A stretch of 64,000 nucleotides of DNA. It comes from an uncultured Porphyromonas sp. GTDB lineage: Bacteria > Bacteroidota > Bacteroidia > Bacteroidales > Porphyromonadaceae. The translations under genes were made by a program, and so were the position numbers. Below, one piece after another: positions 9,187 through 16,775 of this stretch; position 1 is the first letter of the stretch; each line of letters starts with the position of its first letter. The notes beneath the pieces were generated by a model, which saw only the letters and a list, made by a program, of their open reading frames with translations, was not told the origin of the DNA and did no database searches. Location: assembly GCF_900541275.1 (NCBI RefSeq), contig NZ_UQJH01000005.1, positions 44,589-108,588 on the forward strand, read 5' to 3'.

Positions 9187-9986
9187 ATCCCAAGCCACTT
9201 GTCACGATCATCATCCCCTGCTATAATGGCGAGAAGTACGTCGACCGCTGCCTCGACCGCATCCACGAGCAGGACTATGAGGAGCTGGAGGTGCTCTTCA
9301 TCGACGACTGTAGCAGTGACGGCTCCGTAGAGAGGGCTTCGCGCTATCCCGGGGTGACCGTCCTCCGAAATGAGCAGAATGGTGGCAGCTCCTACACCCG
9401 CAACAGAGGGATCGGGGAGGCAAGGGGGAAGTACATCCACTTCTTCGACGTAGATGACCAGATCAGCAGTCACTTCTACGAGCGACTCGTAGAGGCGGCT
9501 GAGCGGAACGATGCCGATATGGCTTTCGCAGGTATGGTCAATGAGGCGGCACCGCAGTACACACAGCTCTTCACCAAGGAGCGGGTCTTCTCCGATGTGG
9601 AGGAGAAGATGCGCGCTACTTATGTCGGCAAGTGGGGCTACGCCTGGCGCTACCTAATCAGGACCGATCTTATCCGAGAGCACGAGCTCAGTTTCCCTCT
9701 TGGGCGGTACTGCGAGGATCTGCCATTCTCCTTCCGAGCGGTCTACTACGCTGATCGCATCGTCACCGTCCCCGGGGCGGAGTATTTCTATAGGCGAAAT
9801 GAGGGATCACTCCTGCTAGATCCGGATCGACACAAAGCGGTACAGGCAGATCGGCAGGAGATGATAGCCGATATCCGTTGCTTTGCGAGAGACCACCACT
9901 TCCGTATCCCTGGGCTGGAGGTGGGGCGTCTACCGTATCTCCTTCGCAAGATCCGCTATCTCCTTTTTCCGCCAAGACGCGGCTGA
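9183..9986 (+). CDS. Glycosyltransferase family 2 (third paralog), operon end
   Basis: 267-aa GT-A enzyme with TIIIPCYNGEK, FIDDCSSDGS and DVDD at residues 89-92, plus the ED-LPFSFRAVYYAD block shared with its two paralogs. It is the last gene of the operon; its stop lies 9 nt from the stop of the truncated xerD copy on the opposite strand. The rearranged B12 island therefore begins right at the operon's end and may have removed further downstream genes. Confidence 0.87.
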   Translation: MNPKPLVTIIIPCYNGEKYVDRCLDRIHEQDYEELEVLFIDDCSSDGSVERASRYPGVTVLRNEQNGGSSYTRNRGIGEARGKYIHFFDVDDQISSHFYERLVEAAERNDADMAFAGMVNEAAPQYTQLFTKERVFSDVEEKMRATYVGKWGYAWRYLIRTDLIREHELSFPLGRYCEDLPFSFRAVYYADRIVTVPGAEYFYRRNEGSLLLDPDRHKAVQADRQEMIADIRCFARDHHFRIPGLEVGRLPYLLRKIRYLLFPPRRG

Positions 9987-9994
9987 CGAGGGAA

Positions 9995-10558
9995 TTACTT
10001 ATTGCGGGGATGGTGGGTGAGGATCTCGTCGCGGAGGCCGGTCAGCTCGACGTGGGTGTAGATCTCCGTCGTCGCGATGTCGGCATGCCCGAGCATATCC
10101 CGGATGGCGGAGAGGGAGGCGCCACCCTCCAGTAGGTGGGTGGCAAAGGAGTGGCGTAGGGTGTGCGGGGAGATGGGCTTCTGGATGCCGGCCTCCTTTG
10201 CCAGCTCCTTGATCACCATAAATACCATCTGCCTCGAGAGCGGTCGCCCGAGACGGCTCAGGAAGAGGTAGTCCCGGTAGCCGGGCTTCTCGTGGATCTC
10301 CTGCCGGATCGGGATGTAGTCCTCTATCCGCGCCACCGCTGTGTCGGACATCGGTATGAGCCGTTCCTTGCTCCCCTTCCCCATCACTCGGAGGTACTTG
10401 TGCTCGAGGAAGATGTGCTCGTACTTTAGCTCGCAGCACTCGCTGACCCGCAGCCCGCAGCTGTAGAGTAGCTCCAGCATAGCGGCATTGCGTACGCCGT
10501 GAGCCGTACTCAGGTCGATGCTGTCGATCAGCCGGTCGATCTCCTCCACCGTCAGCAC
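9995..10558 (-). pseudogene. Truncated xerD copy (catalytic domain only)
   Basis: 187 codons corresponding to residues 115-301 of the intact recombinase at 22920-23825. By eye about 14 base differences in 578 bp and three amino-acid changes. All six catalytic positions (R, K, H, R, H, Y) are retained but the N-terminal core-binding domain is missing, because homology stops abruptly at nt 10573. An ATG occurs near the break, so a short protein could be made, yet a tyrosine recombinase without its DNA-clamping N-terminal domain is unlikely to work normally. Confidence 0.85.
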
Positions 10559-10573
10559 CTCCGGCAGGCGCCG
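9996..10573. repeat. 578-bp direct repeat, left copy (3' part of xerD)
   Basis: Matches 22921-23498 in the same orientation without visible gaps and about 97-98% identical by eye. The two copies bracket the 12.3-kb cobalamin island. Homology ends at AGGCGCCG, after which the left copy runs into unrelated sequence. Confidence 0.9.
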
Positions 10574-10885
10574 GACCGGCTCTGACAGAGAATACTATTG
10601 CCTACGTGCTATGCGCACAGTTGTGTACGTCTCGGTGGATAGTTGTGGCGGGTGACTGTGGTCAATACAAGTCAAAGCTTTCCTCAAATGAGTAGAGGTG
10701 TGGGAGGAGGTGTAGTTGCGGTTACTCCCCCGTAAGATCGGCTACCTCACCTACTCTCATTTCATTAGCCACACGTGCAGATTCGCCCATCTGAGGAATA
10801 GTGAGGTGAGGGGATCTCTAAATACATCAGATGGTACTCTTATACCTACGATGAGCCATCAATGGGTTGTTATTCTGGGATCTCA

Positions 10886-10916
10886 TTTGTGGGGAATGAA
10901 AAAAATAGTAATATTG
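10886..10916 (+). promoter_or_regulatory. Putative promoter of the cobalamin operon
   Basis: TTTG at 10886-10889 and TAATATTG at 10909-10916 are separated by 19 nt. This resembles the Bacteroidetes -33 TTTG / -7 TAnnTTTG pattern with one mismatch in the -7 box. Transcription would start a few bases before the riboswitch closing stem at 10924. Confidence 0.5.
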
Positions 10917-10923
10917 CGAGCAC

Positions 10924-11118
10924 ATACTCTGGTGTCGTCTGCCTTATGTCTAAGGGTAAGACGATGAAAAGGGAATCAGGTGCAAAACCTGAGCAGACCC
11001 ACTGCCGTAAGCTTCACTATGAAGCTCCCCGCACACTCTATTAGATCCACTGTTGCCACTATGGTAATGGGAAGGATGTGAGGGGGAGGAAGCAAGCCGG
11101 AAGACCTGCCACGAGTAT
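10924..11118 (+). ncRNA. Cobalamin (B12) riboswitch
   Basis: The leader shows the conserved core GATGAAAAGGGAATCAGGTG (ending near 10981), the CCCACTGCCGTAAGC segment, and the B12 box AAGCCGGAAGACCTGCC at 11094-11110. ATACTC (10924-10929) can pair with GAGTAT (11113-11118) as a closing stem. In this class adenosylcobalamin or another corrinoid binds and usually lowers expression of transport genes. It is followed by 159 nt of leader before the first lipoprotein ATG, with an imperfect hairpin and a T run near 11163 that may serve as the expression platform. Confidence 0.92.
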
Positions 11119-11277
11119 ATGAGATGTGAGCTTCGGGGAATGAGGAGCTCCATCATCGGTGTGTTTTTCCCGCTTTGACGTAGAGGGTGCTGATTGTACT
11201 CAATCGCTCACCGACCACATCCTCACCCCACACAGGAGGAGTTTATTTAACTTTTATATCATCTTACTGAGTAGAGT

Positions 11278-13455
11278 ATGACAAAAAACACAGGTCGAGT
11301 CTTGTCGCTGTTGGCTGTCCTCGTGATAGCCTTGGGTTGCTCCTATGACGACAGCGGTCTCTGGAAGGAGGTCGACAAGATCAAAACAGAGCTCAAGCAG
11401 CTGAGAGATCAGATCACATCTGCACAGACTGTAGTAGACGCCCTCTCCAAAGGGAATGTGATCACGGGTGTGACACCTCTTCCCGATAATGAGGGATGGA
11501 GAATCACTCTGAGTGGCAATGCACAGCCGATAGAGATCCGGAATGGGAAACCGGCTGAGGTCAATATCGCCAAGGAGGGAGACCGCTTCTACTGGGTACT
11601 TATCCAGCCTGATGGGACTCAGGTCTTCCTCACAGATAAGGAGGGCAATAAGATCCCCGTCACAGGCAATGATGGAGCTCCCGGTGCCACCGGGGAGAAG
11701 GGTGAGCCCGGTGCCCCGGGAGAGAAGGGTGAGCCCGGTGCCCCCGGGGAGAAGGGAGAGCCCGGTGCCCCCGGGGAGAAGGGAGAGCCCGGTGCCCCGG
11801 GAGAGAAGGGAGAGCCCGGTGCCCCGGGACACTCTCCCTCGATTGCCATTGATAGTGATGGCTTCTGGACTGTTGACGGAGAGAGACTGAAAGACCCTGA
11901 TGGGAAAGAGGTCAAAGCTCAGGGAGACTCCTTCTTCAAGGATGTCAGGGTTGACAAGAGAAAGGGCGTGGTTGTCTTCACGCTCGCCGGAGGAGAGTCC
12001 TTCACCCTGCCGATAGCCGGAGCCACTCATCTTCATATCAATGAGCCTAAGGGAGCTCCGTACCACTCCTTTGAGTACGGAGAGAAGACACGATCCATCA
12101 AGCTGGATGCTGAGGGCATCCAAGACCTGACGATCGCCAAGCAGCCTGACGGCTGGACAGTCCGCATCGGTCAGAATTTCCCCCTCGCCATAGAGGTAAC
12201 TCCTCCGGCATCGGGCTCCTACTGCTCTGGTGGGATCATCGTCGTGGAGGGAGTGGATGCAGACGGGAAGCTCTATCGAGCCTCCACAGATGTGAGAGTA
12301 GCCGACTTTACCGACCCGAGGGGTGTCTTCGTCGTCGTGGAGGGCAATATGACCGACTCCAATGGGATGCTGATGTACTACGATGGGGAAGGGAGAGAGT
12401 ACCGGCACATCTTCCGCAACGCTAATCCCGGCAAGACGATTGGCAATGTGGTGCAGGATATGTTCATCTACAAGGACAAGGTCTATCTCATCACTCAGAA
12501 TGGTACGCGTAAGGATCTTGGCGGAGAGGGAAGGCTCGTCATCTGTGATCTCAAGACGATGAAGATGCTCAGCAAGGATGCCCTTGACATCCCGATCACC
12601 GATCCTAAGGCCAATGGTGCCCATGCATGGCCTCAGCACCTGATCGTCACCAGTCCCACTCAGATCTTCATCCAGTATGGCTCGTCTGACTATGAGCGAA
12701 CGGGCGGTATGCGAGAGATCACCCTGGCAGACGATAAGGTGACAAAGATCTCCGAAGACATTGAGGGAACCTATGGTCTCTGGACAAAAGAGAATGCCAT
12801 CAAGGCCAGAATGATCCTCTCCAAGGGGAAGATCTACTTCGCTCATGGTCACGGTGTAAGCATCTTGGACCCCACGACATCAAAGGTCATCAAGACGGTG
12901 AAGATGGAGGGACGGCAGTGTAAGGACGTGGTCAAGGGTGCCAATGGGAACCTATTTGCATTCTTTGCCGGCACCTTTACCGGAAATATGCAGTGGGGAG
13001 CTCAATTCACTTCTAACCCGCTGATCGTGGAGCTGGATAAGGAGGGGAATATCATCGATCAAGCAGAGGCTCCGGCACAGATCACACTCCCCATTGCCAC
13101 ATGGTCACCCAACATAGGTGCCTGTGCATCCTTCACTGATCCTTACCTCTACTTCAGGGGTACCTCAGACTTCAATTCCTATACGGCCGCTCGGTACAAT
13201 TATGAGGCCGACACCTTTGACAGTCAGTACATCATCACCCCTTATGTCAATTACGGATATATGGGTGTCGATAAGTATACCGGGAAGCTGTGGATAGGGA
13301 CCTCCAAGGACTATACCACAAGTACGGTATTCAATTACACTGTCGGTGACCAGCCTGCTCCTGTAGGGGAGTTCTTCTACGGCTCGAGAGAGGGCGCTAG
13401 CCCGGCGGGCGTGGACTTCTACTACCGGTTCACGAATGAGTGGATCAATAAGTAA
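11278..13455 (+). CDS. Surface lipoprotein: coiled coil, collagen-like stalk, DUF5074-type beta-propeller
   Basis: 725-aa lipoprotein. Signal peptide and lipobox LALGC (Cys near residue 21). Residues about 25-60 form a DUF4988-like coiled coil (EVDKIKTELKQL). Residues 133-186 are 18 uninterrupted Gly-X-Y triplets, including five copies of GEKGEPGAP. From about residue 347 (DPRGVFVVVEGNM) the sequence takes on the repeated blade pattern of DUF5074/YncE-type propellers, related in style to the BtuG-like protein two genes downstream. First gene after the cobalamin riboswitch. Inferred role: corrinoid capture at a distance from the membrane, with the coiled coil and collagen segment as a trimeric spacer. 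The number of 27-bp units could vary without breaking the frame. Confidence 0.8.
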   Translation: MTKNTGRVLSLLAVLVIALGCSYDDSGLWKEVDKIKTELKQLRDQITSAQTVVDALSKGNVITGVTPLPDNEGWRITLSGNAQPIEIRNGKPAEVNIAKEGDRFYWVLIQPDGTQVFLTDKEGNKIPVTGNDGAPGATGEKGEPGAPGEKGEPGAPGEKGEPGAPGEKGEPGAPGEKGEPGAPGHSPSIAIDSDGFWTVDGERLKDPDGKEVKAQGDSFFKDVRVDKRKGVVVFTLAGGESFTLPIAGATHLHINEPKGAPYHSFEYGEKTRSIKLDAEGIQDLTIAKQPDGWTVRIGQNFPLAIEVTPPASGSYCSGGIIVVEGVDADGKLYRASTDVRVADFTDPRGVFVVVEGNMTDSNGMLMYYDGEGREYRHIFRNANPGKTIGNVVQDMFIYKDKVYLITQNGTRKDLGGEGRLVICDLKTMKMLSKDALDIPITDPKANGAHAWPQHLIVTSPTQIFIQYGSSDYERTGGMREITLADDKVTKISEDIEGTYGLWTKENAIKARMILSKGKIYFAHGHGVSILDPTTSKVIKTVKMEGRQCKDVVKGANGNLFAFFAGTFTGNMQWGAQFTSNPLIVELDKEGNIIDQAEAPAQITLPIATWSPNIGACASFTDPYLYFRGTSDFNSYTAARYNYEADTFDSQYIITPYVNYGYMGVDKYTGKLWIGTSKDYTTSTVFNYTVGDQPAPVGEFFYGSREGASPAGVDFYYRFTNEWINK
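11692..11826 (+). repeat. Five 27-bp tandem repeats encoding GEKGEPGAP
   Basis: Exactly 135 bp in frame with the lipoprotein. The units differ only at synonymous positions (GGG/GGA, GGT/GGA, CCC/CCG), consistent with recent expansion. Copy-number change would alter stalk length by nine residues per unit. Confidence 0.92.
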
Positions 13456-13470
13456 CCGATAGATCAATAG

Positions 13471-13498
13471 CCTGCATTCCTTTGGTTAGGAGTGCAGG
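13471..13498. other. Hairpin between the first lipoprotein and btuB
   Basis: CCTGCATTCCT (13471-13481) pairs with AGGAGTGCAGG (13488-13498), 11 bp including one G-T pair, with a TTGGTT loop. It covers the TTG at 13482 and argues that the receptor starts further downstream. It may be a processing or stability element that lets the two proteins be made in different amounts. Confidence 0.6.
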
Positions 13499-13523
13499 CA
13501 CAAGTAGAGCGAAGAGAGTCAGA

Positions 13524-15554
13524 GTGGTGATAAAGAGAAGGTCTATAGGTGCCCTGCTTTTCCTACTGTACGCTGTCACCTGCTCCTGCCGTCTCTCGGC
13601 ACAGAGCAGTCTCTCGGATACGCTCTTTCGCCTCCCCGAAGTGGTCGTGCAGGAGACTATCCGGAGACAAGAGGTGATCCGGGGACAGGTGCTTGAGGGA
13701 CCCTCACTGCAGCGGATGAGTACATTCTCTATAGCGGATGCGGTGCGCTTCTTCTCGGGTGTACAGATCAAGGACTATGGAGGTATTGGCGGACTCAAGA
13801 CGATCAATATCAGAGGTATGGGCTCCCAGCATGTCGGGATATTCTATGACGGGATAGAGGTGGGAAACGCCCAAAACGGACAAGTCGACCTCGGGAAATT
13901 TTCAATGGACAACATCGCATCCATTTCCCTCTACAATGGTCAGAGGAGTATGATCTTCCAGCCGGCTAAGGACTTTGGCAGTGCCGGCTCTGTATACATC
14001 AAGACACGTAATCCGAGCTTCATTGATGGCAAGGAGAGTAATCTCCGACTTACAGCGAGGGGTGGCTCATTCGGCTACCTATCATCCTCCATCCTCTGGG
14101 AGCGTAAACTGCCTCGGCACTATGCCATAGGTGCCAACGCCGAGGTTATCCGATCTCGCGGCAATTACCCCTTCAAGTACCGACGACTGTTTCAAGACGG
14201 AGTGACGGCATACGACACTACTGCATACCGAGAGAATAGCGATATCACAGCTTATCGTGTAGAGGCATCTCTCTACAAGACCCTCGAGAATGGAGCATGG
14301 GACATACACGGATACTACTACCAGTCTCACAGAGGTCTGCCCGGTCCCATCATCAGAAATGTCTTTAAGCACGGGCAGCGGCTCACTGATGAGAACGCTT
14401 TCGTCCAGAGTAAATACAGTATGGACTTCTCCGATCTCTATGCCCTGAAGCTTAATGTCAAGTATGCCAATGACTACACCCGATATGTCGATGATGAGTG
14501 GACCAGCCCCACCTATGTGGACAACGAGTACCTGCAGCATGAGGTGTACCTATCAGCGGCCAACTTACTCCGTATACGCCCCTGGTGGCATATCAGTCTC
14601 TCGACGGACTACCAGTATAATATGATGAAGGCCAATCTAGTCAACTTCTCCGAGCCTACACGACACACCGCCCTCATCGCCTTGGCGACACAGCTCCGCT
14701 GGGGATCCTTGCTGATACTCCAGCTCAGCGGTCTTGAGACGATTGTCCGGGAGACGGTAAAGAGAAATGCAGCTGCCCCACCGAAGGACATTTTCACTCC
14801 CTCCGTCTTTCTCTCCTACAAGCCGTGGGAGGAGCACGATCTCACCATCGATGCTTTCTACAAGCGCATCTTCAGGATGCCGACCTTCAATGACCTGTAC
14901 TACACATTTATAGGCAATGCTGCCCTTAGGCCGGAGTACACCAGACAGCTCAGTCTCGGGGTACACTACGATCTGGAGCGCTCCGAGGGGTGGCTGCGGA
15001 AAGTCGATCTCAAGGCAGAGGCGTACCTAAATCACGTCACTGATAAGATCATCGCCGTCCCGGCAGGGAATATGTTTCGCTGGATGATGCTCAATCTCGG
15101 ACAGGTGGAGGTCACCGGTCTGGAGCTCAATGCCTCTCTCGGGACAATGCTCCTACCGGACTTCGCCGTATCTTGCCGAGCCGGCTACACGTACCAGAGT
15201 GCCATTGATGTCACCTCGAGTGAGGACAAGAACTATCGACACCAGATCATCTACATTCCCAGGCACAGTGGCTCCTTCACGACGATGATGGACTACAAGA
15301 GTTGGGGCGTGAATTACAGCTTCATCTATACCGGCATACGATACAATGCTAAGTACAACGATGTGAATAGTCGTATGCTCCCATGGTACACAAGCGATCT
15401 CTCCTTCCGGAAGGCCTTCACCGGCTTTGGCGGGAAGGGGCTTATCAGGACCTCCGTGGATATCAATAACATCTTTGATCAGCACTATGATGTGGTGCTG
15501 AATTACCCGATGCCGGGACGTAATTATAAGCTTACTATTGCGCTGATCCTCTAA
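13524..15554 (+). CDS. btuB: TonB-dependent cobalamin receptor, BtuB-like
   Basis: Outer-membrane beta-barrel of about 676 aa that would import corrinoids using TonB energy. After a signal peptide ending near RLSAQ comes a TonB-box-like LPEVVVQET and a plug domain with IADAVRFFSGVQIKDYGG, LKTINIRGMG and DGIEVGNAQNGQ; the remainder shows alternating aromatic barrel strands and a C-terminal aromatic-rich strand ending in KLTIALIL. The frame is open from a TTG at 13482, but that codon lies inside a hairpin and would add a charged leader before the signal peptide. GTG at 13524 or 13527 fits better. The riboswitch upstream and the BtuG-like gene downstream support corrinoid specificity. Confidence 0.87.
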   Translation: MVIKRRSIGALLFLLYAVTCSCRLSAQSSLSDTLFRLPEVVVQETIRRQEVIRGQVLEGPSLQRMSTFSIADAVRFFSGVQIKDYGGIGGLKTINIRGMGSQHVGIFYDGIEVGNAQNGQVDLGKFSMDNIASISLYNGQRSMIFQPAKDFGSAGSVYIKTRNPSFIDGKESNLRLTARGGSFGYLSSSILWERKLPRHYAIGANAEVIRSRGNYPFKYRRLFQDGVTAYDTTAYRENSDITAYRVEASLYKTLENGAWDIHGYYYQSHRGLPGPIIRNVFKHGQRLTDENAFVQSKYSMDFSDLYALKLNVKYANDYTRYVDDEWTSPTYVDNEYLQHEVYLSAANLLRIRPWWHISLSTDYQYNMMKANLVNFSEPTRHTALIALATQLRWGSLLILQLSGLETIVRETVKRNAAAPPKDIFTPSVFLSYKPWEEHDLTIDAFYKRIFRMPTFNDLYYTFIGNAALRPEYTRQLSLGVHYDLERSEGWLRKVDLKAEAYLNHVTDKIIAVPAGNMFRWMMLNLGQVEVTGLELNASLGTMLLPDFAVSCRAGYTYQSAIDVTSSEDKNYRHQIIYIPRHSGSFTTMMDYKSWGVNYSFIYTGIRYNAKYNDVNSRMLPWYTSDLSFRKAFTGFGGKGLIRTSVDINNIFDQHYDVVLNYPMPGRNYKLTIALIL

Positions 15555-15565
15555 GAAATACTGCC

Positions 15566-16768
15566 ATGATCCGGAGACTTACACATACTATCGCACTACT
15601 ACTTATCTGCAGCCTGACTCTCGTAGGCTGCCGAGGGGAGTATGAGATCTTGCCCGTCGTCTCCAATGAGCTCAATATCCCTCACGAGGACTACAAGGAT
15701 CTGAGAGGTTTTTATCTCCTAAACGAGGGTAATATGGGGAGTAACAAGGCGACTCTCGACTACTGTGATCTGAGCACCGGGGTGTACCATCGGAATGTCT
15801 ATGCGGAAGCTAATCCTCATATGGTCAAGGAGCTGGGTGACGTCGGCAATGACATTGGGATCTTCGGTAGTAAGCTGTACGCCGTGATCAATGTCTCCAA
15901 TTTCATCGAAGTGATGGATGCACGCACAGCCAGGCATATCGGGATGATCAAGATCCCCAACGTGAGGTACATCATATTCAATGAAGCTAATGGTAAGGCC
16001 TACGCCTCGTCATATGTGGCACCGGTGAAATTTGACCAAAACGCCCGTGTCGGCTATGTCGCAGAGATCGACACTGCTACGCTGGAGGTCACCCGGACCT
16101 GCAATGTAGGCTATCAGCCGGAGGAGATGGTGATCTGGTACGACCGTAAGGAGAATAGGCAGAAGCTGTATGTAGCCAACTCCGGTGGCTATATGTTCCC
16201 CAATTACGACCATACGATCTCCGTCATTGATCTCAATACCTTTACTCAAGAGAGGAAGATTGATGTGGACATTAACCTCCACCGACTGCGTAAGGGGAAG
16301 TTGTCTGAGGATAGTAATGGACCACAGGAGCTAATCGTCACCAGCAGAGGAGACTATTATGATCATCCATCGAGGCTTTTCTTCATCGACCTTAAGACCG
16401 ACCAGGTCATCGATACTCTTAGCAAGGCGGTCACCAATCTCTACATCGACTACGAGACAGAAAAGGCCTACTTCTATGCCGTTGACTGGAGCTATAATAC
16501 CCAGCAAAATACCATCACCTATGGGACATTTGACATACGCACCCACGAGCTCACCTCCACCAACTTCATCAAGGATCACACGGAGGAGGACATACGCATA
16601 CCTTATGGTATAGCGGTCAATCCTATCAATAAAGATATATACATCACAGACGCCCTTGACTACGTAACGCCTGGAGACTTGCGTTGCTACGGCAAGGACG
16701 GATACCTCAAGTGGAAGACCGACACCGGGGATATTCCCGGGCACTTTGCCTTCCTGTATCACAAATAA
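15566..16768 (+). CDS. btuG: BtuG-like surface B12-binding lipoprotein
   Basis: 400-aa lipoprotein with signal peptide and lipobox LVGC. From about residue 47 the sequence (GFYLLNEGNMGSNKATLDY) and the following blades (KELGDVGNDIGI, VMDARTARHIGMI, GYQPEEMVIW, LYVANSGGY, VIDLNTF, LHRL, SRGDYYDHPSRLFFID) match what I recall of Bacteroides BtuG, a seven-bladed propeller that binds B12 very tightly on the cell surface and caps BtuB. The gene starts 11 nt after the btuB stop, the expected neighbourhood. Specific binding residues were not checked. Confidence 0.87.
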   Translation: MIRRLTHTIALLLICSLTLVGCRGEYEILPVVSNELNIPHEDYKDLRGFYLLNEGNMGSNKATLDYCDLSTGVYHRNVYAEANPHMVKELGDVGNDIGIFGSKLYAVINVSNFIEVMDARTARHIGMIKIPNVRYIIFNEANGKAYASSYVAPVKFDQNARVGYVAEIDTATLEVTRTCNVGYQPEEMVIWYDRKENRQKLYVANSGGYMFPNYDHTISVIDLNTFTQERKIDVDINLHRLRKGKLSEDSNGPQELIVTSRGDYYDHPSRLFFIDLKTDQVIDTLSKAVTNLYIDYETEKAYFYAVDWSYNTQQNTITYGTFDIRTHELTSTNFIKDHTEEDIRIPYGIAVNPINKDIYITDALDYVTPGDLRCYGKDGYLKWKTDTGDIPGHFAFLYHK

Positions 16769-16775
16769 CTCATTC

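Larger units (their letters stand above)
10574..11277. other. Non-coding left arm of the B12 island
   Basis: Between the truncated xerD repeat and the first island gene. The first 300 nt hold no recognisable gene or repeat; the rest contains the putative promoter and the riboswitch. Confidence 0.7.

Noticed and set aside
11254..12852. A 532-codon open frame on the minus strand inside the collagen-stalk lipoprotein gene
   Set aside because: It is the antisense of a gene with a signal peptide, lipobox and clear domains; the repeats produce the open frame.
13482..13523. TTG start for the BtuB-like receptor
   Set aside because: The codon lies inside a stable hairpin and would add 14 charged residues ahead of a normal signal peptide.
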